From Anthoceros angustus (Eukaryota > Streptophyta > Anthocerotopsida > Anthocerotales > Anthocerotaceae): 64,000 nt of DNA. Numbering within the stretch: position 1 is the stretch's first letter; each line of letters begins with the position of its first letter. The stretch lies in assembly GCA_010909165.1 (NCBI GenBank), contig MU008159.1, positions 682,001-746,000 on the forward strand, in the 5' to 3' direction. The position numbers were made by a program, and so were the translations under genes. A model generated the notes under the pieces. The model ran no database searches. It was not told where the DNA came from and saw only the letters and a list, made by a program, of their open reading frames with translations. Of this stretch, positions 11,845 through 23,090 are shown piece after piece.

Positions 11845-14800
11845 TCAAGACGGCAGCCTGAAACAAGGCTGAGGCCAAGGAACAGAGAGCATGTCGAACC
11901 TGCTTGTGGAATCAGAATCCTGAGAGCTTGAGAGGCTTGCATGGGATGACCGGGTGCGAAGAAGCTTCAGGATGTTGGCCTCCACGGAGTCCTCCACAAA
12001 TAGCCTGCAACATACGACGGAGTGTAAGACTCTCCTTATTGAACACTTTCTTCACAGCCACGACGCCTGATTAGGTTCTATTACCGTTTGATGACTACTG
12101 GCCGCTCCTGCCCCATTCTCCAGCACCGACCAACGGCCTGCTCCTCGAGCTGTAGGACATGGTTTCACATTATTACAGAGTGGGTCCGATGACATAGCTT
12201 CTTTGACGATATCTTGCTTTGGCTAAAACAGAAACTTACCGCTGGGTTCAGGCATGGCTCCAGCTGATCGTTGGGGCGACGCGGAAGTCACAGACGTTCA
12301 AAGCCTCGGATCAGTATGACGAACAATCGAACACAGCAGCAGAGAAGAGGGCGTCAGGAAACAATGATACTTGGCCTGCTAGTCCTCACCATATAGACAT
12401 GGGATGCTGCCGTGAGCGTGATTCCCACTGCACCAGTGCGAATGGAGAGGAGGAAAACAGTTGTGGGTGGATCCTGTGAACAGTCGAACAAGTCTATGTT
12501 AAGCTCTTGCCCAGTAGGTGGCTGACTACACCATTAAACACTAGTCACCAGGCTCACATCGAAGAATTAAGCAACAGAATCTTAGTGCACCTTTTGAAAT
12601 GCTTCAATGGCCTGAGCCCGCTTCTTCATGGGCATGTCTCCGCTGATGAACCTATAATTAACACCTTGTTTCTTGAATTCGGTCTTCAACCAGGCAATTG
12701 TTTGCATAAACTGGCTGAAGATAAGAACCTGTGCCAAAGGAGATTGATGTCATATGAAACACACAGGTTATTTGACAAAGAAGTACTCAGTCATGTTGCC
12801 GTGTCCAGGTACCTTGGCTCCTTCATTTTCCTGCCTGATTTTAGCAAGATCTGCCAGCAGAACCTTCAGTTTGGAGTCCATCTGAACTCCCTTGATGGCA
12901 TCAGCATCTTCCGGTCTGCTACCGGAGAAAGGAGCAAGCTCTTCGAAGGAAGCAAGATCCACAAGGGGCAAAGCAGCATCTTTCAGCTTCGGCTGATGCG
13001 TGACGAGCTGGGAAGCTGTGAGTGCACTTCTACATACTGGACAGGCCTCCGAGCCAATGCCAAGGGCTGACATGACACATTCACAGCAAAACCTGCAGAG
13101 ATATCCCGGACTTCAGAAGGCAGTGAGAGTTCCCCCAAGCCAGAATCAAGAATTTGCAAGAAACGTAGTCAGGCCTGCAACAACATTAAGCACAGCCCAG
13201 GAATGTAATCACCAGTGGCCACAAGGCGTCTTTGTTGGACACTCCATTAATTCAAAACAAATTCCGCATTCTCCTTGAGGATCTCCCAAGCCCGTTTCAG
13301 TTGTCAGTGATGGAGACGAAGTGCTAGGACAGAAATCCGCCACAGCTCCGGCACTGTTTGGCTCGCTCTTGTGATGCATATTGAGCTCAAGATCGGAGAC
13401 AAATCCTCCACTGCAAAGCCTGCGGAATAAGAGAAACAATTTTCAGGTTCATACATCTTCCTGGTCTATTTGGGCGGTGTCAAAACAGCATCACCCACAT
13501 GCAGAGAAGAGTTAGATATCACATAGAAACGCAGTTGTTCATGTTATCATGCATCAGATCAGGAACGTCTGCGACATAGAGATTTTTTAGCCTGTGCTGT
13601 CTTTCACAAGCAAAGAACAGAGCACATCGCAGACCACAAGTTTCCAGTTACTAGAAATCCCAGTGTGTTTTTTTAGCTCAAGCTTGCACCGACATGTTGC
13701 ATACCTCCGTAGAGGTAGAAGAAGTGACATTATCTGTAGGATATTCTTGCTCACTACAGTTGGGCCCCAGCACCGAAACTCTTCAAACTTTGTGATCACC
13801 TTCTGATACACACTCTCATAAGCAGTGCGTTCCTCTAAAGTAAATCTCACTGGAATATCTTGCTCAGTTTTAGGTGGCAGCCTTAGAAGCTCCCTCCCGT
13901 TAAACTTTTGCTGCTTAGTGTGTCGGATCATCATCTGAAAGTCATTTCCATCATCAACAGGCTCAGGTCTCTGGGTAATGGTTCTTTACCAGACAGACAA
14001 GAGGCTGACCAAGAACATGTGTTAATTTCAATTCTGCAGCAATCAAGCTCATCAGACTTCCAACGGAGCAGAACTTTCATGGTTTTCCTTGATCCTGTTT
14101 CTCAACAGGACATGAAGATTCATACCCAAGATTAAGCTAATTGAGATTCATTTAATTTGTTTAGAGTAACTCAATTCACTCACCTTATTCAGGGTCCATA
14201 AGAGAACTGTTTGATCATCACTTTTACAATGTCGTTCGTAAGGCCGACCAATTCTTCTCCGAAAGATTCCTTTGTTATCCAGTGGCTCCAACTTCAGAAA
14301 CAGAAACTGCACCGCATGGGTCCAGCCATTTCTTTACATTTTCATTACAAGGTGCATATTTGGAGTCATAATTAGAGAGCAGCTGTTGAAATTAGAAAAG
14401 AGCCTTTAAAATCCCCACTCAGGACATGGTTAGGCATCTTTCTGATCTTCACATGCTTCTTCCAATTTTATATACAGAGTCGTAAAACTATTTCGGGTTT
14501 GGAAGAAATTAAGCTTCTTAGGATGCAGGGTAAGAGTCAAATTCTTTATAAGAAAGCTTTTGGATATGGAGCAATCAAATGGACAAGTCCCGTAGACGAA
14601 ATCAATTTTTCGGACAGGACCTCAGCATTTTCTTTGGGCAAGGAGCAAAGCTGTAGCAGAACTCACCTGTCCATAAAGATCATAGATGCTGGTATTAATG
14701 GGTGTTCCAGTGCAGCACCACCGCCTATCTGCTTTCAGCTTCGCACAAGCACGGGAGTGCAGTGGTGCAGGGTCCTTGACCTTGAAAAAATAGATTTATA

Positions 14801-17800
14801 ACAAGAATCTCAGTGATTAACCCCATCTCCCGGTATCACCGTTATTTGCTTGACAAGTCTTTCATGAAAATACAGAAATCCATTGTATAAAGAACTCACA
14901 GTGTGAGACTCATCAAGAACAACCCTCCACCAGTTGACAGTAAGTAGAGGACAGAACTGCTCAGCAAATCCAGCACCGTGCCTTGTTGCCTGTGTCGCCT
15001 TGCTGAAGTCGCTTCCTAAAGTCGCATATGTTGTGATCACCTATTAAGCAGATGGGAGTCTCATTATTGAGAAATTCCTTCCAGCTTACGCAGGAGTGAG
15101 GTACAAAGTAAAACACAAGGTACAAATACTAACAATATCAAATTTGGCAAGCTTCTTGGGGTCCCTGATCCTGCAAAAGGAGGTTATCCAAGATGAATCA
15201 GAGTGAAGTCTTGCAAGGTGAACTCAAGAGAGAATTCTGACCCAAAAGTCACTGTTGATACCTCTTGGATCCATGATACATATAAATGCTGAGATTTGCT
15301 GCTAGTTTGCTCTTCACTTCATTGGCCCATTGTCCAACTATTGAAACTGGGCATACAACTTGAGAAAACACGAAGTGTCATCTGTTCAGTCGCCATGCCC
15401 TCAAAAGACTAAAGGTTCACAATGCTGGAGGGCAAAAGACTTACTAAGAGTTCCCTTCGAAAAGGCAGGTACAGCCGAGCACCTTTCTATGGAACATGGA
15501 TTTGCAAGTATAAGGGCTAAAATCTGCAGACGACGTACGTTAGACGAAGAATGGGAGAGATGAGTTCGCCTCAAGTGCGAAGACTAAGCGACTAAGAAAA
15601 CTTGGGTCAGCAGGCAGCTTACCTCAATGGTTTTTCCTAGCCCCATCTCTTCACACAAGAATCCGCCCCTAATTGCAGGAGCATCATCCCTTCCATCCAT
15701 AAGATGCCCAAGTGAGGCAGAATAAAGCAGCGGAGGACTTGATTCTCCACAAGGAGGAAGGCGATGGTAATTCACACTCAGGAGTCCCCCTTCTCTGTGC
15801 TCTGCGTCAAGCATAAACTGAAGAGATTGTCTCTGGTAGGGCCTGAGAGGAACCGTCAGGCCCGAAGGCTGATCTGCTTCTCTGTAACCATTACTCTCGA
15901 GATCTTTCAGTAAGCCAGCAAAGGACGCCCAATCATCTGTGCTTTCGACCCATCGCCGCATTTGATCAACCTGCATTGACGAGCAGTTAGTACTTGTGTA
16001 ATACTTGGGCAGAGGCACTGAAGATTATTGTCACACCTATGTTCTCATTATGTAGTTCAAATTGTTTGTTGCGATAGACTTCTTTCATCGTGTTATTTCT
16101 CTTGTCAATTTTAGAATCTTGTTGTCACCTGCGACAGATACTCTTGGAGAGGCAGATTATCAGGAAAGATTTCGTGCAGGAGCTCCTTTAAAGTGATTAT
16201 TTCTTCCCCTCTTTCTTTCCTCAAAAAGATTCGGATATGAGCAGTGCCAGTATGTTGGTAACTTGATTCAGGGATCACAGTTATAATAACTTGTAGTTGA
16301 CCCTGTGCTTCATTCAACCTGGAAAAGCGGCAGAGTTGAAAATGTAACTAGTCTAGCGCTGGAATTCGAATTCCTCACCTTACTCTCCACAGCTTCTGGG
16401 TAAGATCCTGTTTCATTTTGATTTGCAGGCAGCTTAGAGGACACTAAAGGTGCCTTGGCTCTTTCATGTTGGACCGCTGGCCAATCAAGTATAACTTAGG
16501 CCAATATTATGCTTTGTGCGTAGAACGACTCCTCTGCTTGTTTTTTAGACTTTCAATGGCTCATAGGAAGAACGACAGGAAGCTCAGCTCAAAATAAGGA
16601 CAAGGCAGGGGTTTAGTCAGAGTTGAGAAATGTACATACATGAGCTCATCGATCAAGGCATCATAACTGTGCACCCTTCCATCATGGTGATGAATGTCGG
16701 CGGAGGATGATGAGCTGGAAGTTCCAAGCACATCCACGTACTGAAACTGCTCAGGCCTAGAGTCAGGAGGTCCTGAAGCATCAAGAAGCGCAGGCATGAG
16801 GGTCACAAAATCATTTTTTCAAATGACAGAGCGAACAACAGCAGCCTCCAGTAGTAACCAACGCAGCTGCTCCTTACCACATTCAGGAGTGGGACAATTC
16901 TTGGCAAAAATCTCCATCGAAAATCTGTCAAGTGCCTCCACCAAATCCACCAAACTCTTGTGCTGCTGGCGCGACTTGATGGGAACACTCACACTCCCAA
17001 ATTCAAACCACCTTGAGATTCCACCATGGTCGAGAGTGAGTAAGCCCTCAGGTGTGCAGTTCAAGAAATGTAACAAGCAAGCGCACTCACTGGAGATCGG
17101 TGGACGGGTCCCCTCGGGGAATAAATCCCATAGACGATGCCCCAAGGCACGACGACGAGAAGCACTCAGCATCCGGCGACTCGTCGTGCAGCAACTTATG
17201 CTCCCCCGAGCTCCCTCCATTGCACCCACACATGGCCAGGGAGCAGAAGGAGGGCCCATACAGCCCGTGCGAGAGCCCGCTCATGGAGCTGGGGCGGGGA
17301 GACACAGCCGCCATACCGCCCCCATATCCCAATTGCCCGGGCCCGGACACGTCGGAGCCTCCGAACCCATGGCTCGATTTCTGAGCTCGAGTCGCCCAGT
17401 ACCAGGACGACCCCGTGGCATTGCAGTGATCCGAAGCCTGCAGCCCGTTCCCCCAGAGCCGGCAGGGCGCAACCTCCTCACAGGCGTGGCAGTAACACTG
17501 CCCACAACCCGCCCACAGAAGCGCATTCAAAACCCAGCAAAACCCAACAACGCTGCAACAGCCCACAGGCACAAACGGGCATGCGGACCAACCTTATTGC
17601 AGCAGGCGCTGTTGGAGACAGCAGGCGAGGGCGCGAAGGGGAAGAGCACGCACACATGGCGGGGGTGCGGGAAATCCCGAAACATCACCTCGTCCGGGGA
17701 GTGGGCGTGGGCCATGACGCCCATGCCGCCCCCGCAGCTCATGCTGTTCCCGCTGTCGTCCAGCAGCATGAGGTCGGGGTCGGAGGCGAGCGCGGCCCCG

Positions 17801-18213
17801 GACGCGGCCGCGATCCTGTCGCAGCCGGAGGTGGCGTAGTCGGCGTGGGCCTGGATCCGAGGCTTCTTCGGGCCCCCGGCGCGGCCGCTGAAGTGCGAGA
17901 GCGAGTCGTAGTACGCATCGTCGGGCTCCAGCCCCTCGTAGAAGAGCGCCAGCGGCTCCCCTTCCGGATCCACCTCCGCCTCCGGCTTCCCCGACGAATC
18001 CAACGACTCCAGGCTGTGGTCTTTGCTGCACGGCTCCCCCAGCGCCTGCCCCTGCGCCTGCAGATGCAAATACTCCCCGTACCCCCCGCCGCAGGCCTGC
18101 GAGCTGGTGCAAGATGAGAAGGGCGAGCCTTGGTCCCCCTCCACCTCCCTCTCCCTCCCCTGCTGCTTGCGCTTGTTGCACGCCGCTTCCGATTCAGCTG
18201 CAGCAGACATCAT
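11845..18213 (-). CDS. SNF2-RING-helicase_C protein of the RAD5/HLTF type
   Basis: Many exons from ATG 18213 down to stop 11845. Exon 1 (17593-18213) ends in C-C-N-K and joins exon 2 (17497 to about 17091), which starts C-Y-C-H-A-C-E-E-V-A-P-C; together they form a plant Cys/His-rich motif. Recognisable core exons, descending: 15985-15620 with L-R-P-Y-Q-R-Q-S-L-Q-F-M-L and the Walker A block E-E-M-G-L-G-K-T; about 15360-15265 with Q-W-A-N-E-V; 15040-14900 with the DEAH-box variant V-V-L-D-E-S-H; about 14780-14668 with W-C-C-T-G-T-P-I-N-T; a RING split over 13420-13209 (C-G-I-C-F, C-G-H-W) and 13095-12768 (C-P-V-C-R); about 12735-12590; 12475-12370 with T-G-A-V-G-I-T-L-T-A-A-S-H; and, near 12155-12085, G-R-C-W-R-M-G-Q. 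The RING inside the helicase is diagnostic of RAD5/HLTF proteins, which remodel DNA and can ubiquitinate PCNA in post-replication repair. I see no HIRAN domain. Boundaries between 16000 and 17100 and the exon 2/3 phase are uncertain. Confidence 0.9.
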
Positions 18214-19143
18214 CGGACTCCTGCCAGTGTGGCCAGTGCACGCAACCGATCATTCCCCTCCCGCCTCCCAGCTCGCAGCTGCGAAGCAGCCGAGGAAGGC
18301 GAGACTGGCACAGGAAGGCGATGCAGTGTGAGAGATGCAGAAATCGGAGCCTGCGAATGTGGCTCGTTGCAAGGCAAGAAGAGGGGCCGGGGGTATGATA
18401 TGAAGCCATGCCATGTCCTAACGACCCGGCCCCGTCGCATTTCAAACGCACCGGACAGCGGCTGTGCAGTGTTTGGTGTCCCGGGGCAGGGGACGCAACG
18501 GCACACCAGGCGTTACAGCCACGCGTGGCCGCAGCAAAGCAAGAAGTCAGCGAGCAGGAGCCGTTACGCCTCCCCCGTTCAGTTACACGCTACCATTGCG
18601 GTTACAGGTTACAGCAGGGCCGGCCGGCCAGGCGTCGCCTCACCCGGCTCGCCTCCCGTGCCCCGCAACCCCTTCTTCTTTACGCTGCACTCTCACCTAC
18701 CAACACATTGCATCCCATGCCACTGCATTCCTTTCCAATGCAAGCTTCCCTTGTCTGGAGCTCACGGAATCTCGCCGATCGCATGCAGCTTCGCAACTCT
18801 CCGCTCTGCGCATCTGCTCGTGGCAACGATTTTGCCTACAGCGATGTGCCCTAATGCGCGCCATGTCTTCGGACTTCCTGACCTGACACAGCGCTTCATT
18901 CTTCTGCACACGAGGCTACTTCCGGAGCATTTCAATTTCAGCTCCGTTCGTGGCTCCCGAATCGTCCGGGTTGTTGCCACAAAAAGAAGCAAGGCGCTTC
19001 GAGGAAGCAAGATCAGCAAGGAGCACCGCAGCTGTCTTTCTTGAAGAATCTGCTACACTGCTGTAGCCTTCTTTAGCATAAACGCCACCACTACCACGGG
19101 CTGGGAACAGCGAGTGCGGTGAGAAATTCTCGCACCTTGAACG

Positions 19144-19290
19144 TAGGTTACTTCTTGCTCACATCAAACTTCACAGTCGCAAGAGGGATTGTCCGTAGGT
19201 TACTTCTTGCTCACATCAAACTTCACAGTCGGAACAGGGAAGCTAAAAACTTCAAAAGGCAAGCTAAAAACTTCAGTCGCAAAAGGAATA
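19144..19290. repeat. Short tandem direct repeat, ~51 bp period
   Basis: A ~37 bp segment beginning GTAGGTTACTTCTTGCTCAC and ending CTTCACAGTCG occurs at about 19144 and again at about 19195. It is followed by two copies of AAGCTAAAAACTTCA. No coding or RNA function is visible. Confidence 0.8.
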
Positions 19291-19474
19291 GATGGTTCAG
19301 AATTGTGGAACCCCATTGCACCATCATGTGTGGAGTGTCCCCTGCTTAGAGGGAGCTACCTGGGGCAAGGCAGGGTTCAAGCCGGGGAGATTGGATGAAT
19401 CCATCTACTGAAGGTCAAAGGGAGACCCCAAGGGTCACAATGAAGAAAAGGCAACAAAAAGCTCAATGTCTAAA

Positions 19475-19700
19475 ATCACCTACACCGCCTACAATGTCAT
19501 ACTAAAGAGATTATTAGGAAGATTGAACTACAGCGCCTACAATGTCATAACTAGGAAAATTGAATGGCCTGCTGAAAATACTGAACTGGTCGAGGATGCA
19601 TATCCAGCATATCCAGCTGAACTAAACTGGTCGAGGATGCAATGCATCTCCAGCTGAACTAGTCGAGGATGCATCTTCACTAATTGAGGATGCCATATCC
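19475..19700. repeat. Cluster of short degenerate direct repeats
   Basis: GCCTACAATGTCATA occurs twice (about 19487 and 19532). A CTGGTCGAGGATGCA-like element occurs three times between 19585 and 19672. Function unknown. Confidence 0.65.
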
Positions 19701-19825
19701 ACCGAAATCAGTAAGATAGCCCTCCAAGTGCCCTTTGGAGGGCAATGGACACCACAAGGGGGCAAGCTAGTTTCTAAGCACTAATAAGCATGAGATGGTT
19801 TGACGCTTCAAAAAATTGAACTGCA

Positions 19826-21106
19826 TTATTCCGTGAGCGTGGCGGAACTTTCCAATAGCATCACATCAGGCTTTGATACGTTTACAGCAACATCAAACCG
19901 CGGCAGGAAAGTTCCAACGCTAAAGCTATTCAAAAACCCACGCGGCTCCGCATCCTGGGGCAGGCGTATCAAGTGGCTCGAGTCATACATCACAAGACCA
20001 GCTGGATAATGTGGCGTACTAGAAACGACACCAACATACAACCTCCTCAAATCCCCTCCGCATGCGGCATGAAAGAACAGTGATCCAGAGCGACCAGTGA
20101 TCTGGGGCTGCGTAAATATGGTGACATCGAATCGCCCACAAATGCTCTCACCCAGTGGACTTGGCCGTAGGTGACTGTCGATAATGAGGAGCCACACCAA
20201 TGTCCAAGGGAGACCTGCCCTAGGGTTTGAGATCCTCGAAAAGACCATCTCTAACCGATTGTGTTCCACAACGTAGCCCACAATTCGAACGTCTCCGGAT
20301 CCGGTGTGGAACGGGAAGTAAACCATACCTTTGGATACTGCGACGCCTGCATCGCCAATCAGACTGTCGCCTTCAGGTCCGGACCAATTACCAGCTTCCC
20401 GCCTCCACCTCGAGGCACCGGAATCGTACACGTGAACCGTAAAGCACCTGTTATATCCGAACAACGGGAACTGGAAGCAAAGGATTTTGAAGCCCCCAGG
20501 CTTGGTATTCGCATCCACCATAACATGCACGTAGTGGGCATCGCGTGCACAGAGTTCCCGGTCGGCAACCACATGCTGCCACCTCTGGAGCAAAGGATTG
20601 CCCACCCAGTAGTGCCAATACCGGTTTCCAACGGCATCAACAAGACTCTCCCGCAGCAGCACCAGCCCGGACTTTCCTGCAGAACCTCCGCACACCTCGA
20701 GCTGGTTCACTCCTGCTGTGGGAACATGGAAGCCAAACCACCTGGCAGAAACCGGGTCGTAACCACGCAACACGGCCTCAAACGGGCCGCGGCCCGACGC
20801 GTCGAAACACCTCGTACGGCAAAGGAACAACCACGGTTGCCCTTTGTCGGGCCCGACAGCTTCATGAGACGTGATAATCCGGTTCCACGTCTTGCACACC
20901 GATCGCACCTGTGCCAGGCTCACAGTCGGTAACCGACGTAAAATATCTGCCAGCAGATCGTCCGGTAGGGCGTCCAGCCCGCATCTCCTTGTCCCGCCTG
21001 CAGCCTCCATGCTTTCGACTTCTCTACGCGAGCTCGTCTCCTCGTCTCCTTGGCGGACCTCGGGTGAAGAAGAAAAGAGTGAGAGAGACCAAGCTGAATT
21101 CACCAT
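19826..21106 (-). CDS. F-box protein (SCF substrate receptor), single exon
   Basis: Uninterrupted frame of 426 residues ending in TAA (complement of 19826-19828). The start may be the Met at 21106 or Met33 at about 21010; Met33 lies closer to the F-box and removes a low-complexity leader. Residues about 44-88 are an F-box: L-D-A-L-P-D-D-L-L-A-D-I-L-R-R-L-P, then V-R-S-V-C-K-T-W-N-R-I-I. The C-terminal ~330 residues contain spaced Trp/Gly-rich strands like the F-box-associated or kelch-like beta-propellers of plant F-box proteins, but individual repeats are too degraded to count by eye. The family recruits substrates to SKP1-CUL1 ubiquitin ligases; the substrate is unknown. It diverges from the RCR ligase gene with about 245 bp between start codons. 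Confidence 0.88.
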   Translation of the reverse strand: MVNSAWSLSLFSSSPEVRQGDEETSSRREVESMEAAGGTRRCGLDALPDDLLADILRRLPTVSLAQVRSVCKTWNRIITSHEAVGPDKGQPWLFLCRTRCFDASGRGPFEAVLRGYDPVSARWFGFHVPTAGVNQLEVCGGSAGKSGLVLLRESLVDAVGNRYWHYWVGNPLLQRWQHVVADRELCARDAHYVHVMVDANTKPGGFKILCFQFPLFGYNRCFTVHVYDSGASRWRREAGNWSGPEGDSLIGDAGVAVSKGMVYFPFHTGSGDVRIVGYVVEHNRLEMVFSRISNPRAGLPWTLVWLLIIDSHLRPSPLGESICGRFDVTIFTQPQITGRSGSLFFHAACGGDLRRLYVGVVSSTPHYPAGLVMYDSSHLIRLPQDAEPRGFLNSFSVGTFLPRFDVAVNVSKPDVMLLESSATLTE

Positions 21107-21351
21107 TTCTACTATCCGAAGTGAGGAGTTTCCATGTTAGAGAGCATTTCTGATCCATCTTCTATGGCTTTCCCTTTTAGTTGTGAGGAGAGGCCATCCA
21201 TGACTGCTTCAACTCAAGTATAGAAGCTGTGGTTTCAAGAATTGCAGCATCCGAATGAGGCAGGCCTCGACAGTATTTAAGAAAAGGCACTAGTACGAGG
21301 ATGGAACACTGCCTCAGGTTTCTTTAATTTCTGGGGGTCTAAGTAGTTAGG

Positions 21352-23090
21352 ATGGGAGCGTGTGCCAGTCGGGATGGTGCTGAATCTGCTGGACAGAGCA
21401 GTGGCTTGGGATGTCTTTCTCGTCCTTCTGGGAGAAAGACACGTTTGCATTCGAACGCCGAAGAATCGATACCGGCAGCTCATTCGGCAAACGCAGTGGA
21501 CTTGAATGGTGAGTGGCACCAGGGGCAGGACGAAATTGCCCGGCAGCATGAGGAGGAAATATCAGCTATCAAGTGCATTTTTTGTGAAACAACTCTTCGT
21601 TCTTCCAGTGCCGAGAGTCAGAGACTTCAGAAATTGGAGTCCGTGTCCCTAAAATGGCGTAGGAATCTTGAAGGGAGGGACGTGGATATGTCCTGGTGCT
21701 TGGAGGAGAGAGACTTTGTGCAGGTGTACAATCTTGTTTCTGCTGTTTGCTTGGCGTTGGAGTGTAAGAAGTTGCTGAAGCAATCGTGTTCCCGGATTTT
21801 GGAATGCGGACATCGCTGTGGAGGAGTTCGAGCAGAACGTGCTTGCCTTCCCTGTCTAGAGGTTGATCGTGCTAACCTAAATGACGCCTGTAGACATTTC
21901 TTTCCGTTCGTGAGAATGCTATAGCTTTTCGAACGACTGATTTGACACCCTTTCCTACATTCCGCAGGATGGCTGTCGATCAGGTCCATGTGCTGGTCAG
22001 ACGGTCTTCACATCCGGGGACGAGCTGTGTGCTATATGTATGGTGGATCCTATTAAACGAGCACCTGCCATACTGCTGACCTGTGGGCATGTGGTGCACG
22101 CGCACTGTGCAAAGAGGAAGATTGAGGCGGGATTTCCAGGCCCCGAAATCAGTTTCACTTTCCTCGAGTGTCCACAATGTGCCCAGGTCATGCAACATCC
22201 AATTTTAGAGCTCTATGCGATGAAGCATGAGCTGATGAGAGACCTGGTAGGAAACTAATTCTATTCGTCCAGAGGGTGTGCGGTTTCTTGGTGGAGCAAT
22301 ACCTACCTCTTCATCTCCTTCAGAGAAGAGATCCTGAAGCTTGAGACATTTCGCTGTGCAGGTTAGGGAAAGGGTAATAGAGCGGCTCAAGGAGGATCAA
22401 ATGGAAGAAGAGCGCAGGCTCAAGCGCAAGGCTTCTTCTACTGAAAGGGCGGGCCGTCTCGCCCGGCTGTGGACTAGCGCGAGGGAATTCGCGGCAAGGC
22501 CCTATTCAGGGGGGCCTTCAAAGTCGAGGGTAGAGTCGAAAGTAGAAGTAGCCGAGGAGGTGAAAGTAACCGAGGAGGTGGTCATAGCTGCCATGAAGAA
22601 GTATCAGTATTACTTGTGCTTTAACTGTAAGGAGCCATATTTTGGTGGTATTCACGACTGCCGAGCGGGAAATGGAGGGTGCGTGATGGGCAAAAGACGT
22701 CAGTTTCTCTTCTTGATTGATTTCAGATTTCTGGACTCGTTTGCAACTTACATCAACAATGCTTGCTTGTGCAGGGAACACGCTTGTGATCCGCGCAAGC
22801 TCATGTGTGGCGGCTGTTCTGCCGCCGGGGGTTTTTTCGCAAGATGTAAGGTGGCCGGGCATGGCACTAAGTACCTCGAATACAAGTGCAAATATTGCTG
22901 CAGCAAGGCTGTTTTTGTTTGTTTTGGAGAACACACTTGTGCCTATCACCATGAAAGGTTGCTCGGGCCGAGCAATATAATCCCTGGCGAGTGTGGAGGC
23001 CCTGGGTATTGCCGTTTGGGGGTTGAGCATCCCCCAAATGGCCAAGAGTTCTGCCTTGGCTGTTCTCTTTGTCGTATGCGAGGACAATAA
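21352..23090 (+). CDS. Compact RING-Cys-relay (MYCBP2/PHR-like) E3 ubiquitin ligase candidate
   Basis: Four exons: 21352-21861, 21968-22246, 22362-22678 and 22775-23090. Phases agree; 473 residues. The N-terminus M-G-A-C-A-S fits N-myristoylation at Gly2 with possible palmitoylation at Cys4. Residues ~145-170 carry a Cys/His cluster (L-E-C-G-H-R-C-G-G-V ... C-L-P-C). A RING follows, with ligands C191, C194, C209, H211, H214, C217, C238 and C241. Residues 343-473 match the tandem-cysteine domain of MYCBP2: C-F-N-C-K-E-P-Y-F-G-G, D-P-R-K-L-M-C-G-G-C, H-G-T-K-Y-L-E-Y-K-C-K-Y-C-C, V-F-V-C-F-G, H-P-P-N-G-Q-E-F, and C-S-L-C-R at the end. By recalled MYCBP2 numbering, the relay cysteines C4520 and C4572 correspond to C363 and C418; F4573 and H4583 correspond to F419 and H428. 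The Glu4534 position is Lys377. MYCBP2 is thousands of residues long, so this is a drastically shorter architecture. Activity is inferred. Confidence 0.82.

Larger units (their letters stand above)
18214..19825. other. Intergenic region between helicase start and F-box gene
   Basis: Begins with the probable promoter of the minus-strand helicase and ends downstream of the minus-strand F-box gene. A GC-rich block (18200-19050) yields overlapping open frames on both strands, none with family character. From 19140 to about 19700 there are short direct repeats, listed separately. Confidence 0.5.

Noticed and set aside
18130-19044. 304-codon plus-strand frame overlapping the helicase start and the flank
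   Set aside because: No family motifs, GC-rich region with all frames open, and it overlaps the well-supported first exon on the other strand.
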